Shown piece by piece: positions 23,266 through 35,400 of a stretch of 64,000 nucleotides of DNA. The DNA comes from Cycas panzhihuaensis (taxonomy: Eukaryota; Cycadophyta). Made by a program: the position numbers and the translations under genes. Position 1 is the first letter of the stretch. Every line of letters starts with the position of its first letter. The notes under the pieces are model-generated. The model was not told the DNA's origin and searched no databases. It was given only the letters and a program-made list of their open reading frames with translations. The stretch covers positions 105,407,741 to 105,471,740 of the forward strand of contig CM041465.1 in assembly GCA_023213395.1 (NCBI GenBank), given 5' to 3'.

Positions 23266-23790
23266 GGCAGGGGCCCCGATGGGCACTACTTCCATTTTTA
23301 CTCTCATGATAGCCGTTTGGATCGTCCCATTTCCTTGACCACCTTTATCTTTTGGCCGTGCCTCCCATTGCACTCCTATAGCATCCTGTTCACTCTTTCT
23401 CATAAATGCATTTATGGCACCTCATCATTGCACTTTTTCATAGGGTCCTTCCATCTCGTTTTGTATGCCACTCATGTACATGCCTGAGTTTATACTCATT
23501 TGGCTTGTTTCATTGTCCTCGACTCATTTCCACAGCTCTTTTCTACTCTTGGGGTCTCTAGAGGGAATGCTCCCCCTGTCTGGGGGTATGTTTTGCTTCC
23601 CAATGTAACCTTTGGTACTCCAGGGTGCCTTTTCACTGCCCGCTCTCAGGTAGTGGTCAGATTGCTTGCTCTTGTCCTTAGGTAGCCTCATTGCTAGGTC
23701 CTTCTACCCTTCACAGCCACCTATTGCTTGCCTTTCGAGACTCTCTTTTACTCCATTATTGTTTATTACTACCAGGACTTTATGTCACCT
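23266..23790. other. Spacer between antisense promoter and aRNH of C
   Basis: No coding sequence recognised. ACTACCAG/GA at about 23767-23776 before the aRNH ATG has splice-acceptor character. Confidence 0.45.
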
Positions 23791-24211
23791 ATGTCCCTCT
23801 ACATTTTTACTGACGGTAGAAGACGCGATAACCCTGGACCTTCTACCGCTACATGGATTCTTCGCAGTCCCTCTGGACACGATTTCCTGCGCTCTGGGGT
23901 TCCTCCCAAAGGCCACCAATAATGAAGTTGAGTACACAGCCATTATTGAAGCCCTCACTGATGCTCTCTGTTTCCATCACAGACATATCATTTTGCTTTA
24001 CGACTCTCAGGTGGTGGTGTCTCATCTCACCCAGGTTTATCAGGTGTGATGCCCTCACCTGAGAACCCTCGCTTTGACCACCAGATCTCTCCTAGCTCGC
24101 TTCCAGTCTATCGACATTTGTCATATTCCCCGGGCCCTCAATGCTGAGGTGGATGGCCTTGTTTGCCTCATCCTTGAGCGTCGCCTCCCTCTTCTTAGTG
24201 ACCGCCTTTGA
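23791..24211 (+). pseudogene. Second RNase H (aRNH) of C
   Basis: It starts MSLYIFTDGRRRDNPGPS with the first Asp kept. A one-base frameshift falls near 23905, before the NNEVEY motif carrying Glu. The third Asp (YDSQVVV) and the late NAEVDGL motif follow in the shifted frame. Its end at 24209-24211 matches the other copies. Confidence 0.75.
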
Positions 24212-24571
24212 GAGACTTGCTTGGCCAGCCCATTGTTCAAGCCTCTGGTCGCCTTTCTTTTGGTTTGCTTAATTAGTCTATTGGGTGCCCTCATATCAGT
24301 CATTGCATTTCAGCAACGGGGGCATCCCCCTCCTTCATATTCTTCATTTATAGGTCGACTTTTAGATGACACATAGGTAACTCCTATGTTGTCCTCATCT
24401 CCATCTCCCTTGTCCACGCATTCCGCCACGACACTCGCTAACACCCTTGTTCCATATGTTGTTTATGATTTATTTATATATGTACGTATGTGCTATTAGC
24501 AGTTTTTGGTTGCGAGCATTTGCCATCACACCACGCTTCTGAGTGGTAAGGCCTTGCTGCTAAGGGGGAAG
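24212..24571 (+). other. aRNH-LTR spacer and polypurine tract of C
   Basis: Non-coding. The polypurine tract reads AAGGGGGAAG at 24562-24571. No long TA microsatellite here, unlike A. Confidence 0.5.
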
Positions 24572-25191
24572 TGTTTCCCAGCTACCGGGAATGGATTTGG
24601 GATGAGTTGACTCAGGTAAGCTCAGGTATGAGTTTCTCACTCTCATCCTCACTTTTGCTTAGCCGAGGTTGCTTAGTGTATTGCCTGATGTATGCTTACC
24701 TATCATTTGCATGACTGCATTGCTTTCTTGCTTGATCACATTACTTGTACCTGTCACACACCACTCAGCCTATGATGACCCACCGTGGGGGCACTCCTCA
24801 ATGAGTCATGCACCCCATATGGCACTTAGCCACCCACACCATCTCCACAACTCATCGAGCACCTCAGTTGGTCACGTCTCGTCCATGACAACATCCTGTC
24901 TCTACTTTGATTCTCTTTCTAAGTATGATAGGACCCCCCATTAAGACCCATCCCTCTCTTCTGGCCACCTATCGGCCACCTAAGCAACAATCCCCAGCCT
25001 GCCCAGCCTCAACATATCCACTATTTGGCTTTAGGCCCCATTTCTGTCCTAATTTTAGCTTACAGGCCCACACTGCTATAAACTTAGCGGTACCATGATA
25101 TTTACTGCAGTACTGCGAAGTTTGCCGCGGTGTGATTGTTTAAAATTATTTTTTAAAATAGTCACGGCAATTCCTGCTCTTTTCGTAGAAC

Positions 25192-25203
25192 TGCCACGTG
25201 GCA
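25192..25203. promoter_or_regulatory. G-box palindrome in LTR of C
   Basis: TGCCACGTGGCA is a perfect palindrome containing the CACGTG core bound by plant bZIP/bHLH factors, 56 bp upstream of the LTR TATA box. Other copies have CATGTG-type variants at the same place. Confidence 0.55.
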
Positions 25204-25258
25204 CCCACGCCAACTCATCTCTCCATAACCCTAAACGCTCATTTAGGATTAAGGGGAA

Positions 25259-25265
25259 TATAAAA
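25259..25265 (+). promoter_or_regulatory. LTR TATA box of C
   Basis: TATAAAA in the middle of the LTR, aligned with GATAAA(A) in A, B and D. It marks the likely U3-R boundary about 30 nt downstream. Confidence 0.6.
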
Positions 25266-27208
25266 CCTAAAAAGTAACTTATTTGGGTCTCTTTTTCATC
25301 CATATTTTGATTGCACTACTACAGCTCTCTCTCCAGAACTACCAGAAGACCTGCTCTTTGGCTCTAGTGCTCTTACCATAGGGATACCTGCTGCATCTCA
25401 AGCCCTACTCCAGCAGCTCAAGCCCTCTCTTTGCAGGTTTACATAGTGGAGAAAGGTATACTCACAGCAATTCTTCAAAGCAAGGTCCAAGGTTCTGAGA
25501 TCTCAGTTGTGCTCCCACAGTTGCCTCTCCTTCAGGCCAGCCTAAAAGGCCTATCAAACATAGGCTTCTTCTCCTAATTCCTGGTAGGAATAAGCTCCTA
25601 CTTCCTGCTGCAAGGTATCTCTCTAATGTTTCTTTAAGATTCATATTTTTCTCTTATTTTTTATAAATAGTTCTTAGTTATTTTGCTTCTCTTGGCTTAA
25701 CATCTTATAGGAACTTGTTCATTGTCCCCTATTTCATAGTGCTCCCTCTCTCATTTCCTGCAAGTCCACTTCAAAGTGGCTCTATAAGAGGGTTATATAA
25801 GGAAAGGTGAAGGGAGAACGACGGGGTCAGTCCCCCTTGTTGGCCTTCTCCCCAAGGGTCCAAACCCTTCCCTTCCTTCCTCTTTCACCTAATGCCTCCC
25901 TTGGAGTTGGGCTAGGGATTTTGAGAGCCTATTTCTAGATCTGAAATAGCATTGATAGCCCCTTGCCATACTGGTTTTAGACCTGCACTTACTGGTTTTG
26001 GGCACCACATAAACCCTAAAACCCTTCCTAGTTGGTCTGTGACCCTTAGCCCATCCCAACCAGACGATTTGCTGCTTATAACACTTTGTCTCTTGGGTGT
26101 GCTTGTATATCATTCCGCTAGTCTATTTCCTCTCTTGCTCACTATCCCATATAGCCAGTGTACTTTATTTTTCCTTTCCTCAAGGCTATGTGGAGATATC
26201 TGTGGGTGAGTTGGCCATTCTAAGGCTAACTCCTTCATTTTAGATACTGTTTGGTGCTGCTGCTTGCTTGAGCTTTACTTAGAGTTTTAGAGTAGTGTGC
26301 AATATTTTTGGCTTGATTTACTATCAGTTTCTTTGTATTTACATATACATATAGTAGGTATATTTGGCATCCCCTCTTCTAGGAGGGAGAAACTTTTATG
26401 TTGTGATTGGCAGGCTTTGCGATAACAGAAATACGAATGATGTGAACTCATTGACAGGTTAGCCTCTTATTAGTAGTATTTCTTTATTTCCTTTTTGTTG
26501 TCCCTTGCTTTGCTTTATTTTTTTTGCACATTTAGGGAAGGTAAGATAGCCCCTTAACTGCTTATGCCAACCATTGTTGGCTAGTCTCTCACCTATGTGA
26601 CAAGTTTAAGTGGGAGAGCACGCAAAGAATTGAAGGTCGCAACACTCCAATTGCACTACATTTCCAGGTATTCTTCTTCTTCTTTTTTGTCATTTCCTGT
26701 AGTGTTTTCTTTCATGCATATGTTTGCATGCTAAAACATACAGGAAACGGAAAAGAGAAAAAGAACCCATCCTTGCATTTGTGCATCTCTTTTTGTTTAT
26801 AGTTGTTTATATCACGTGTGGGTAGTTTTCTTTGGATGTGAGTTATCCATTCCTCACTTCCCCAACTATCCCACATGTAGGATACCATATTACACACATT
26901 TACCTATACGTCGCCTTCTCTCTCTCTCTCGAGAAAGCACAACTCTTAGGGTCCCTCTTCCTCTTCTTGACCATCCAAGGGGTAGGAGGGCCCCTTCTTT
27001 TAGGACAACCCAAGGCCTTGCCTTGCGTCCTTCTTCGCAGATTGCCCAAAGGCAATTAGGCGCCATTTGCAGGTCCCGAATCCATGCTCCGGTGCATGGA
27101 TGCCCTGCGTGGTGTTTTCCTTGCCATTATATCCCACTCATAACCCAACTACATCCTAATTAGCCACGTCTTACTAAACATAGGAGACCACCCCGTAGAG
27201 GCATTTCA

Positions 27209-27416
27209 AAGTATTTCCAAAGAATTAAGCACATATGAGGCATGGCACCATTACATCTGAATGAAGATTGCTACATCAACATTCATGCATATTGGGTTGA
27301 GTAAGGTTATCCTTGAGAGGGGATTTATTCCCAATGATAATCCTTATTGCCCCACATTTACATTAACAGGGGATATTAAAATATGTGACTATACCACCTA
27401 ATGTAAAGTGGGCCTC
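27209..27416. other. Flanking DNA between C and D (possible copia LTR part)
   Basis: 208 bp of AT-rich sequence unlike the Tat-like LTRs. Its last five bases (GCCTC, 27412-27416) are the target duplication of D, so it was contiguous with 43919 onward before D inserted. Together with 43919-44199 it may be part of a copia-type LTR. Confidence 0.45.
27412..27416. repeat. Target-site duplication of D, left
   Basis: GCCTC, identical to 43914-43918. Confidence 0.9.
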
Positions 27417-29946
27417 TATTTCCTAGCTACTGGGAATGGACTCGAGACGCATCGATGCAGGTTTGTTCAGGTATACTTTCTTATTTTTTCTTACCCATGC
27501 TTGGTTAAGGTTATTTAGAGTAGGTTGCTTGACATATGCCTGCCTACACGCATTGCTTCTCTATTTGCTCATAATGCATGTACTTACGACACATCATCAG
27601 CCTATGACAACTCATAACAGGGGCATTCCTCAGTGAATGCTATACCCTGTATGGCATACAGCCACCCACTTTGTCTCCACAGTCTCCTGGGATGTTTCCG
27701 TTAGTCCTGTTTACTCTCGTTACAACATGTTGCTCACATTGCAGTTCCTCCTAAGCCTGATTTAATCCTTAGTTAGGACTCATTTCATTATTTTGGCTAC
27801 CTGCCCATTACCTGAGCATTCCCCCAGCTGCTCCAGATCTTTTTGGGTCTTGATTTTTACTTCAAAACCCTATGTTTCTGCTTCTTTTTCTCTTTTTTTG
27901 TTTCCAGTCTAATACTGCTATAAACTTAGCGGTACTGCAGTCTTTGATGCGGTACCGCAGAGTTTACTACAGTACGACTATTTGAAATTTAAAAAAAAGA
28001 GAACCATGCGACAGTTTCCATTTTTTTGGCAAAACTGCCATGTGGCATTGATTGATTTGAGTCGCCTTGACATCCCCAACGTTCACCTGCTATGAATAGG
28101 GGGATAAAGGGGATTTTGCTCCCCATTCTCAAGATCTTTTGGCTAAATTTCTGACTTTTCAACAAGAAAACACACAGAGAAAGATAATCCACATGCACAG
28201 GAACTTGAATTAGGATTAAAGGGCTACTACTAGCTGGATTTGTAGGGCCATTGCTGCCCCCTACAGCTCTCTACAGTAAGCCTCATACTTTTCTACAAGG
28301 GCTCAAGTTTCCAAAGGATATTCCTACCCAAAAGCTTCTCCAAATAGCCAACTTCCAAGGCTCTAAGTTTGTAAGGATTTTTCCTCATTTCACTCTTGCA
28401 AAAACCTATCATGATCAACCCTCACACATTAGTTATTGTTGTTGTTTCCTAACAGCAAAGCTCATGCTTGATTATCTTCCTACAAGGTATTTCTTATTCC
28501 TACTTGCAATTTACTTTGTCCTTATTTCTTTTGTCTATTAATGAATGAAATCCTAGTTTGTCTAGTTTACTTCATGTTGCTGCACTAGGTTAGTAATATT
28601 CCCCTATGTTCTTTTTGAGGCCTCATTATTTTCCTTAAACCATCTCTTTTACCCCTTCCTTGGTTAGCCGGTGCAAAGGAGCAACATAAGAGGATTAGAG
28701 GGAGGTAGGCGGGGTTCCGTCCCCCATTATTATCCTTCTCCCTAAGGGTTTCATCCCTTATCCTCTTTCCCTTTGCCATTAATTCTTTCTTAGGGAATGG
28801 GCTAAGGGAGTTTAGGGAATTTAGTTGTGATGTTCAAGATAGCATAGGCAACCCGTTGCTACGTCATTGCTAGAAAGTCTCATTTGTTGGTGTTGGGCCC
28901 TACCTAAGCCCCAGTTTTTTTCATTATTCCTTTCCTTGTTATGGTTTGTTGCTTTACGACTTTGTGGCCAACTCGTTCTTCCTTCCTGAGTTCCGTGGAG
29001 GTCTTCTGTGGGTGAGTTAGTCATCCCGAGGCTATACTCCTTTCCCTTTTGAGTGTCCTTATGGTGTATGGTAGTGAGAGTACTGCTCGCATATCACTAT
29101 TCTTGCTTGGCTACATATTGATGATTAGCATAGAATTAAGTTTTACTTGATTTTAGTATATATATATATTTTGGTATATTTCATGGCCTCTCTTCTGAGA
29201 GGAAGGTATCCTTCTCACTCGTTTATAGGACTGCGCATTAGTAGAGCGATACGTGGAACAAACCCATTGCAGGTTAGTTCCCCATGTGGTGAATTTCTTT
29301 TTTTTGTTTTAAGCTTTTCATTTCTTTCTGTTTATTTACTTTTGTATGCCTAAGGGGAGGTAAGTGAGCCCCTCTTCTATTGCTTCCAGCAATCGCCATC
29401 GATCGGCATCGTATGCACGACAAAACGGAGTAGAAATGAGCGGGACTTAAAAGGGATGAGTAGCACTCCATTCAGGCGCTGGATCTAGGTATTCTCCTTG
29501 TTTCCTGTGTATCCCTTTTACATTGTCTTGTTTAGTTAGGAAATTATAAAAGATTAAAAAGGAAAAAGGAAAAGTGCACTCATTTTTACATTATCTCTTA
29601 CTTTAGCTAGCATAGTTAGCTTGCTTGCATTACATTCAAGTTACCCTCATTGTGCCCCCTTGTTGCATTTGCCTATACATTACTTAGCTGCCCTTCCGTT
29701 CATTGCCTTCTCATTACCTTGAGGAGACGCAACGCGCAAGGTGCTCTCTCCTCTTCCTGGCCATATGAGGGGTAGGAAGGCCTTGCTTTGCACTGCAGCA
29801 ACCCGAGGCACCTTGCGGTCCCAATCAGGTGCTCCGGCCTGCAGACGCCTCACGGTGAAGTCCTTGCTGCTTAGTTTAGTTAGCATTGCATATATTTATA
29901 TCCTTTTTGCTAGATGTAGGGACATCGCCCCGTAGCAAGTGTTTCA
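27417..29946 (+). repeat. 5' LTR of element D
   Basis: 2530 bp ending GTGTTTCA. It starts TATTTCC where its 3' LTR has TGTTTCC. The GGTAC cluster (TAAACTTAGCGGTACTGC, then GCGGTACCGCAGAGTTTA) is at about 27920-27968 and the TATA-like GGGATAAAGG at 28101-28110. Downstream of that it differs from the A/B/C LTRs and resembles E. Confidence 0.9.
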
Positions 29947-29947
29947 C

Positions 29948-29965
29948 TGGCAACCACATCTTGAG
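29948..29965 (+). other. Primer-binding site of D
   Basis: TGGCAACCACATCTTGAG lies one base after the LTR end. The TGGC start fits a tRNA with a GCCA 3' end. In E the site begins TGGCGACCA, which fits an arginine tRNA by my recollection of plant tRNA-Arg ends. Not verified. Confidence 0.55.
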
Positions 29966-30213
29966 GCGCCAAGATGGGAAGCTAGTTTCACTTCCCCTTT
30001 TCGTTGGTGTTCTTGCCTCTAGGTAGTCTCTTATTCTGTGTTCCATTTGGGCAACCCCCAATGTGCTTGCTTCATTTCCTTCATTTTATTTTCTTCTAAC
30101 AATGCTCACAAAGGTGTTGCATGCGACGTTTCTCATGTCACTTGCGAAGTCTGCCGCCATTTTTAGAAGACCAATCACCTCGTTCCCTTCCATCGTCGAA
30201 CCCTGATTCGACA

Positions 30214-32880
30214 ATGGAAGGTTACCCATCTGATTGGGCTTACCATACCATGGCTTTGGGAACTCAAGAGTTCCCCTTATCTATTCTAAGATCTACCCAA
30301 AGAGGTGATGATTCCATCTATTATCCAAATGACCGCTTTACCCGTGACTTTTCGTCATACGCCAAAGCAGCAGAAGATTCATCTCCTCACAAGACTCACC
30401 ATCTTACTGGTGAGCCTTACGAGGAGCGTCCTAAGGGATCCCCAACTTTTGAGATCCCGTCGACCTCATATGGCTATGAGGATACCCCTCCCACTGACGT
30501 AGTCGAAGCGCTCAGCAAGTACTTCCAAACAACTCGCCGCCAACTGTATCCTAGGTGGTTTGAAGAAATGTTGGGCAATGTAGCATCTTCTTCATCCATA
30601 CCTGTGCCTCATACAACGAATGATGCTTCTGTCCACTCACACTCATCCAATGCCATGTCTATACTGGCTCCCAGGGTAAGCGTCGCACTGCCTATCTCTA
30701 GCCATGGTCCTACTTCTTCAGGACCCATTCGTGGCATGTCCTTTCCCTAACTTGGGGTTAGCATGCCATTTTCGAGTCAAACGAGTGTGCCACCTTCAAA
30801 CGTGGCGTATGCGTTTCCTAGTAGGCCTCGAGGCCCTACTAGTGCTACTGCCGTCAGCTGTGTAGGACCCACTCCTACATATGTTCAGAACCTTTCTGGT
30901 GGTCCTTCCCTTTACGTGCCCCCAAGTTACACGTCTCAACCTTGGGGGCAAGGTAGGGGAAACCACCTTCCTGCTTATGGGATGGACCCGTTGCACCCAT
31001 ATAGAGTTGCACCACCTACGGGTGGCCCATATAGGCAAAACCTGGTCCCTCACCCTTCATTTCTGCCATCTAGTGCAACTCCTATTGCCGCGTCTTCACA
31101 AGGGAACATACCTCCCTTCCAAGGCATCTATCTGCAACCCCCTTTCCAACAAGGGGCGTTTTCCCAAGGAGGGATGGGCTTACCACCCCCATCCATTACT
31201 ATTCCTTTACCGGTCGTCAATCTGTTGGCCCATGTAAGGACACATCCTTTCATGGACTATAGGTCAACGCCATTATCTGTTGAGGCACTAAGGACTAACC
31301 TATCGCCTCACCCTCCTGAAGTTCCCAAATTTGACGGAACTTCATCGCAAGACCCAACCGAGCACGTACGTAGTTTCTCTATGGTGTGTATCGATTATTG
31401 GGCTTATGACCATATTCTAATGAAGCTATTTCCACGATCCTTGCAGGGCGACACCCTTAAGTGGTTTTATCGTCTCCCTACTCATTCGATTTCTTCGTTC
31501 TAATAATTGGTGGATGCATTCGTCACCTATTTTGACGTAGCCCATCCATTCGAAAGTGGAATGAAAGCACTCCTGTCACTTAAACAAGGTCATGATGAAA
31601 TGAATCGTGACTTTATGTGATGCTTTCATGATCTCCTTCACTCTACCAAGGCCACATTACCTAAAGAGTTGAAGCGAGATCTCTTCATCAACGCACTTTG
31701 TCTCGAAGTGTATGTGGAAGTCCTTAAAATGGGGGCAACTACATGCGACTCCACGATTACGAGGTGCTTAGCGTTGGAGGCCATTGAGATCCAAGCTAGA
31801 CTTAAGAAACCTCCTAAGCCCTCACAACGCTGTGAGGTGCCTCCCCCAGCAAAGGAAACCAAACCTTCATAGCCTGCTAGGTCCACCTCTCATCCGACTA
31901 AGAGGACCTTAGATCCTCTTACCTCCGCTATTCGCTCATTCGAGCGCACGATGAAGGAGCTTAAACTCTAGCCTCCTTCATCGCTGACCTCCCATAAACC
32001 AGTTCAGCAAGCTTCTTGTGTGGTGGCCCCCAAAGAGGGTAACATCCAACCTTCTCAAGCAAGGAGGATCGACCCTCCCCTTGAGAAGAGGTGGTGTTCC
32101 ATCCACGGGGAGTGTTTCCACGATGATTCGCATTGTCGGGTGTAACACCCATGTGACGCCCCGCCATGCGATTCGTCCCCTAAGCAGGCATCGAGGCCTA
32201 ACCTCGATCAACCCATTCATAGAGACACATTCCCTAAACATGGGGAACGTAGTCATGTTGTTCAATAAAGGAACAATCAGAATTGGGATAGATACCCCGA
32301 TTCTCGCTCTTTGCATGGTAGAGGGAAGGGTATGCGAAGGCCATGTTCTCCTTTACGCTCCCCTGACCACCGTGCTCCATCACCTTCACGGTCTCGTAAC
32401 AAGGGAAAGAAGGTGATCCAAATGGTTGAGACCACTCCCCTCTACGCGTTGACCTGGTCTCAAGTCGTAAAGGAGGTAACATGCACCTCCGCGTCTACCT
32501 CATAACTTGATCCTCCTCCGGAAGCTATTCCTCTAGAGATTCCTGCACTTCCCAAGAGCATTCCCATCTGCCCCGGTCGATTCGACTTTAGGAGAGTCCT
32601 TACCCAACCCATAGGGAGGGGTAAGCCCTTCTCTGTAGTCGAAGAGCTTCTCACCATGGCTACCAGGATGTCCATCATGGACGTCTTGAGAAGTTACCCT
32701 AAGCAGTGAATGCTACTGTTGGAAGCTCTAGGATCGAATGACACGTTCGTTTACGCCTTGGGCACAACCTAAAGCTGTGAACCTATCATCTCTTTCGATC
32801 CCAGAGATCTTCCCACATCTAGTGGAAGGGAACGTCAATGGAACTTCCCTTTCACCATTACCATAGATACTCTTGATTGC
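30214..32880 (+). pseudogene. gag of D
   Basis: Structural protein that packages element RNA. I start it at the ATG of MEGYPSDWAYH, which is where E starts. The first about 400 residues are Pro/Ser/Gly/Tyr-rich and low in complexity. The retrotransposon gag domain follows (GDTLKWFYRLPTHSISSF at 31448-31500, then LSLKQGHDEMNRDF near 31580). A C-X2-H-X4-H-X4-C knuckle (CSIHGECFHDDSHC) at 32095-32136 is in the gag frame. Stops, mostly CAA/CAG to TAA/TAG, break it at 30748, 31501-31506 (two in a row), 31618, 31870 and 31969. Confidence 0.85.
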
Positions 32881-33231
32881 ATGTTGTGAAGAACCATCGT
32901 GGACAATGGTTCTTCCGTCAATGCTATGCCCTTGTACGTTATACAAGAGCTTGGCGTTTCCACCTTAGAACCTGTTCCATGGCATTGTCAGGGTTATGAT
33001 GGTAGCGAGAAGACTCCCTTAGGATCTGTCTCGATACCTCTTACTCTTGAGGACAAGACTGTCATTACTGACATCATTATCCTCGATGTTGACGTTGACT
33101 ACAACTTGCTTCTGGGTCAACCATGGCTTGACCAAATGGGAGCCGTGTATTCCACCCATTGGGGGCAACTTAAATTTATCCATAACAGGAAAATGAAAGT
33201 TCTCTCCCATGAGCGATCAGTCGCTAAATAA
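32881..33231 (+). pseudogene. Aspartic protease of D
   Basis: Retropepsin-like domain that would cut the polyprotein. The active-site motif reads VDNGSSVNAMP (D-N-G-S-S in place of the common D-T/S-G) at about 32902. The flap/second half ends in YNLLLGQPWLDQMGAV and QLKF, a typical plant Tat/Athila-type protease end. It is open for 110 codons, in the same frame as gag, with a TGA just before it (32887-32889). Confidence 0.85.
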
Positions 33232-33999
33232 GCTAGGCCTTTTGCTCAAGCAAGCCATGGCCATACAAAGGGAAACAAATACCCTTCCGATCATGTCTTG
33301 ATCTTCTCCATCGGAATCCCTGATTCCTCTTACCGCGAAGAAGATCCCATATCTTCTTCTCCTGATTTAACGTGTTTCACCCCCATTGGTGTCAGAAGCT
33401 ATGGGTACCTCACCATGTTTGACGATGATGGGTCCCATAGTGAGGATGAGGATCATCCTCACCCAGTTTCATTTCTCCGCACTAGTGAAGGACATCCTCC
33501 TAGTCCTAGGTGTCCTCCTAAGACCCCTTTTGTTATAGAGCCTGGTCATTTTCACATGTCACATGATATTGCGCATGTCGATCATCATGTTCCTAGCTCT
33601 TCCATCCCATCACCTTCCACAGGTGATGATGTTGAGAGTTTCCCTCTTGCTTTTTACGAGGGACCTCTCCTTGACTCTCCTTTAGAGTCCCTTGTGGATG
33701 ATGGGCAGCTTTTAGGCCATATTAGTCCTATCGCTCCCATACTATCTCCCGCCATGTCCATTCGAAGTCAGGTCATCCATGGGGTGGACTACTTTGAAGA
33801 TGACGAGGCTTTGCTAGAGCACTTAGCCGGCTCCATACCCAATTTACCTTTTGGTCACTACAAGCTTGGCCACCAGAAGGTCTTGGCGATTGGGTCCACA
33901 TTAGCCGACCCAATCCCTTCTTCTGTTTCCTCTCTTCCTGTCGATCTCGCCCCCTTCCATTTCGAGGAGGGGAATGCTATGTGCATGGGAGCAACTTAG
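33232..33999 (+). pseudogene. Protease-RT linker of D
   Basis: A 234-codon open stretch (33298-33999) with acidic and Pro/Ser-rich sequence and no recognised domain. It joins protease to RT in one polyprotein. It ends at a CAG-to-TAG stop (33997-33999), also present in C but not in E. Confidence 0.7.
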
Positions 34000-35400
34000 G
34001 ACATAGTCCTTGCCCCAGACAAGATCATCAAGGTAGGAGCAGAATATACTCCTGATGATGTGAGGGAATACACCCTCCTATTCTGGGAATTCTGCGATGT
34101 ATTCGCGTGGGACTACTCAAACATGAAGGGTATTGACCCCTCCATTGTCACGCATAACTTTACGACCATTCCTGACGCTCGCCCTGTGTGTCAGAAGCAA
34201 CATCCCCTTCACCCAAAGCTTTCAGATGCCGTTAAGATGGAGGTTGAAAATCTCCCTAGACGTGGGACTTATTTCTTCCATTGATTACCCTAAGTAGGTA
34301 TCGAATATCATTCCCGTTGCTAAGAAGAATGGGACCATTCGTCTTTGTGTTCATTTCCACGACATAAACAACGCTTGTCCTAAGGACAACTTTTCTCTTC
34401 ACTTCATTGATGAAATAATTGATCGTACGGCTTGATTCGAAGTTATATTCTTACTGGACGGCTTCTCCGGCTACAACCAAATTCAGATTTCTCCTGAAGA
34501 CCGCCACAAGACAGCCTTCACTACGCCATGGGGTACCTTTGCCTACAAGGCCATGCCCTTTGGTCTTAAGAATGCAGGGGCTACTTATCAAAGAGCCATG
34601 TATTTTATCTTTCACGACCTCGTCAATAATATGTTGGAGGTTTTCATGGACGATATGATGGGCCTTTCGCGTACCAGAGCCCATCATCTCTCCGACTTGC
34701 GCGTCATCTTCACAAGATGCCGTAAGTATCACGTTAGCCTGAACCTGGTCAAATACGTGTTTGTCGTCACTTCAAGCAAACTCTTGGGTTTCCTCATGTC
34801 CCAACAAGGAATCTAAATTGATCCGAAAAAAGTCAAGGCAATCCTTGACATGCCGCTGCCTAAGACCCAATGACAAATTAAGTCGTTTCTTGGTAGGCTT
34901 GGTTTTCTGAGGTGTTTCTTGGTAAATCTCGCCATAAATACCAAGCCTCTTACGAACCTATTGAAGAAAGGAGCCCCTTTTATTTGGTCGGATAAGACCT
35001 AAAAAGCCTTCATAAGGCACTTCATCCTATACACCTCGACAACCGACGAATCCCTAGGCACATTGCTCGCACAGGAGGATGATTTGGGAACTGAGAGAGC
35101 TATTTATTTCATCAGTCGCACTCTCATTGCTACTAAATTAAACTATCCTCCCACCGAAAAGGAATGCCTCTCCTTGGTCCATGCGACCAAGAAGTTTAGG
35201 CATTACTTGCTCAGCAATACAACCAAGGTGATCGTTCAATCTGATCCCTTGCGTTACTTGCTTACTCGTTTGGACTTGACAGGTAGGGCAGGTCGTTGGG
35301 CCGTCCTGCTCCAAGAGTTTGACTTGTAAGTCATTAACAGGAAGTCGAAGAAGGGAATGATAGTAGCAGAGTAATTAGCTGATGCTGCCATTCCCAACGC
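34000..35400 (+). pseudogene. RT and gypsy RNase H of D
   Basis: The RT N-terminus (FAWDYSNMKGIDPSIVTH) begins near 34060. A one-base insertion near 34253 shifts the frame. The palm motif FMDD is at 34643-34654 in GLSRTRAHH context. The gypsy RNase H (35020-35330) has LNYPPTEKECLSLVHATKKF with Glu, and QSDPL with Asp, but the usual first catalytic Asp of the DAS motif is not seen (the segment reads YTSTTDESLG). Part of the RT-RNase H connection is deleted near 35004, and TAA/TAG/TGA stops interrupt it. Confidence 0.85.

Larger units (their letters stand above)
16721..27208 (+). mobile_element. Element C: Tat-like retrotransposon, 3' two-thirds
   Basis: It begins in the linker between protease and RT (homologous to D from about 33540), interrupted there by B, and runs through RT, RNase H, integrase, the antisense PMD gene, aRNH, the polypurine tract CTAAGGGGGAAG (24560-24571) and an LTR (24572-27208). 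Its 5' LTR and gag lie left of the window. It is the outermost and hence oldest of the A-B-C nest. Confidence 0.85.
24572..27208 (+). repeat. 3' LTR of element C
   Basis: 2637 bp from TGTTTCCC to GCATTTCA. This copy keeps the clearest promoter: a perfect TATAAAA at 25259-25265, about 690 nt into the LTR, preceded by a 12-bp palindrome TGCCACGTGGCA at 25192-25203 with a G-box core (CACGTG). The GGTAC cluster is at about 25080-25130. Confidence 0.85.

Noticed and set aside
32018-32416. 132-codon ORF in gag region of D
   Set aside because: It is out of frame with gag. The zinc knuckle at 32095-32136 is read in the gag frame, not in this one.
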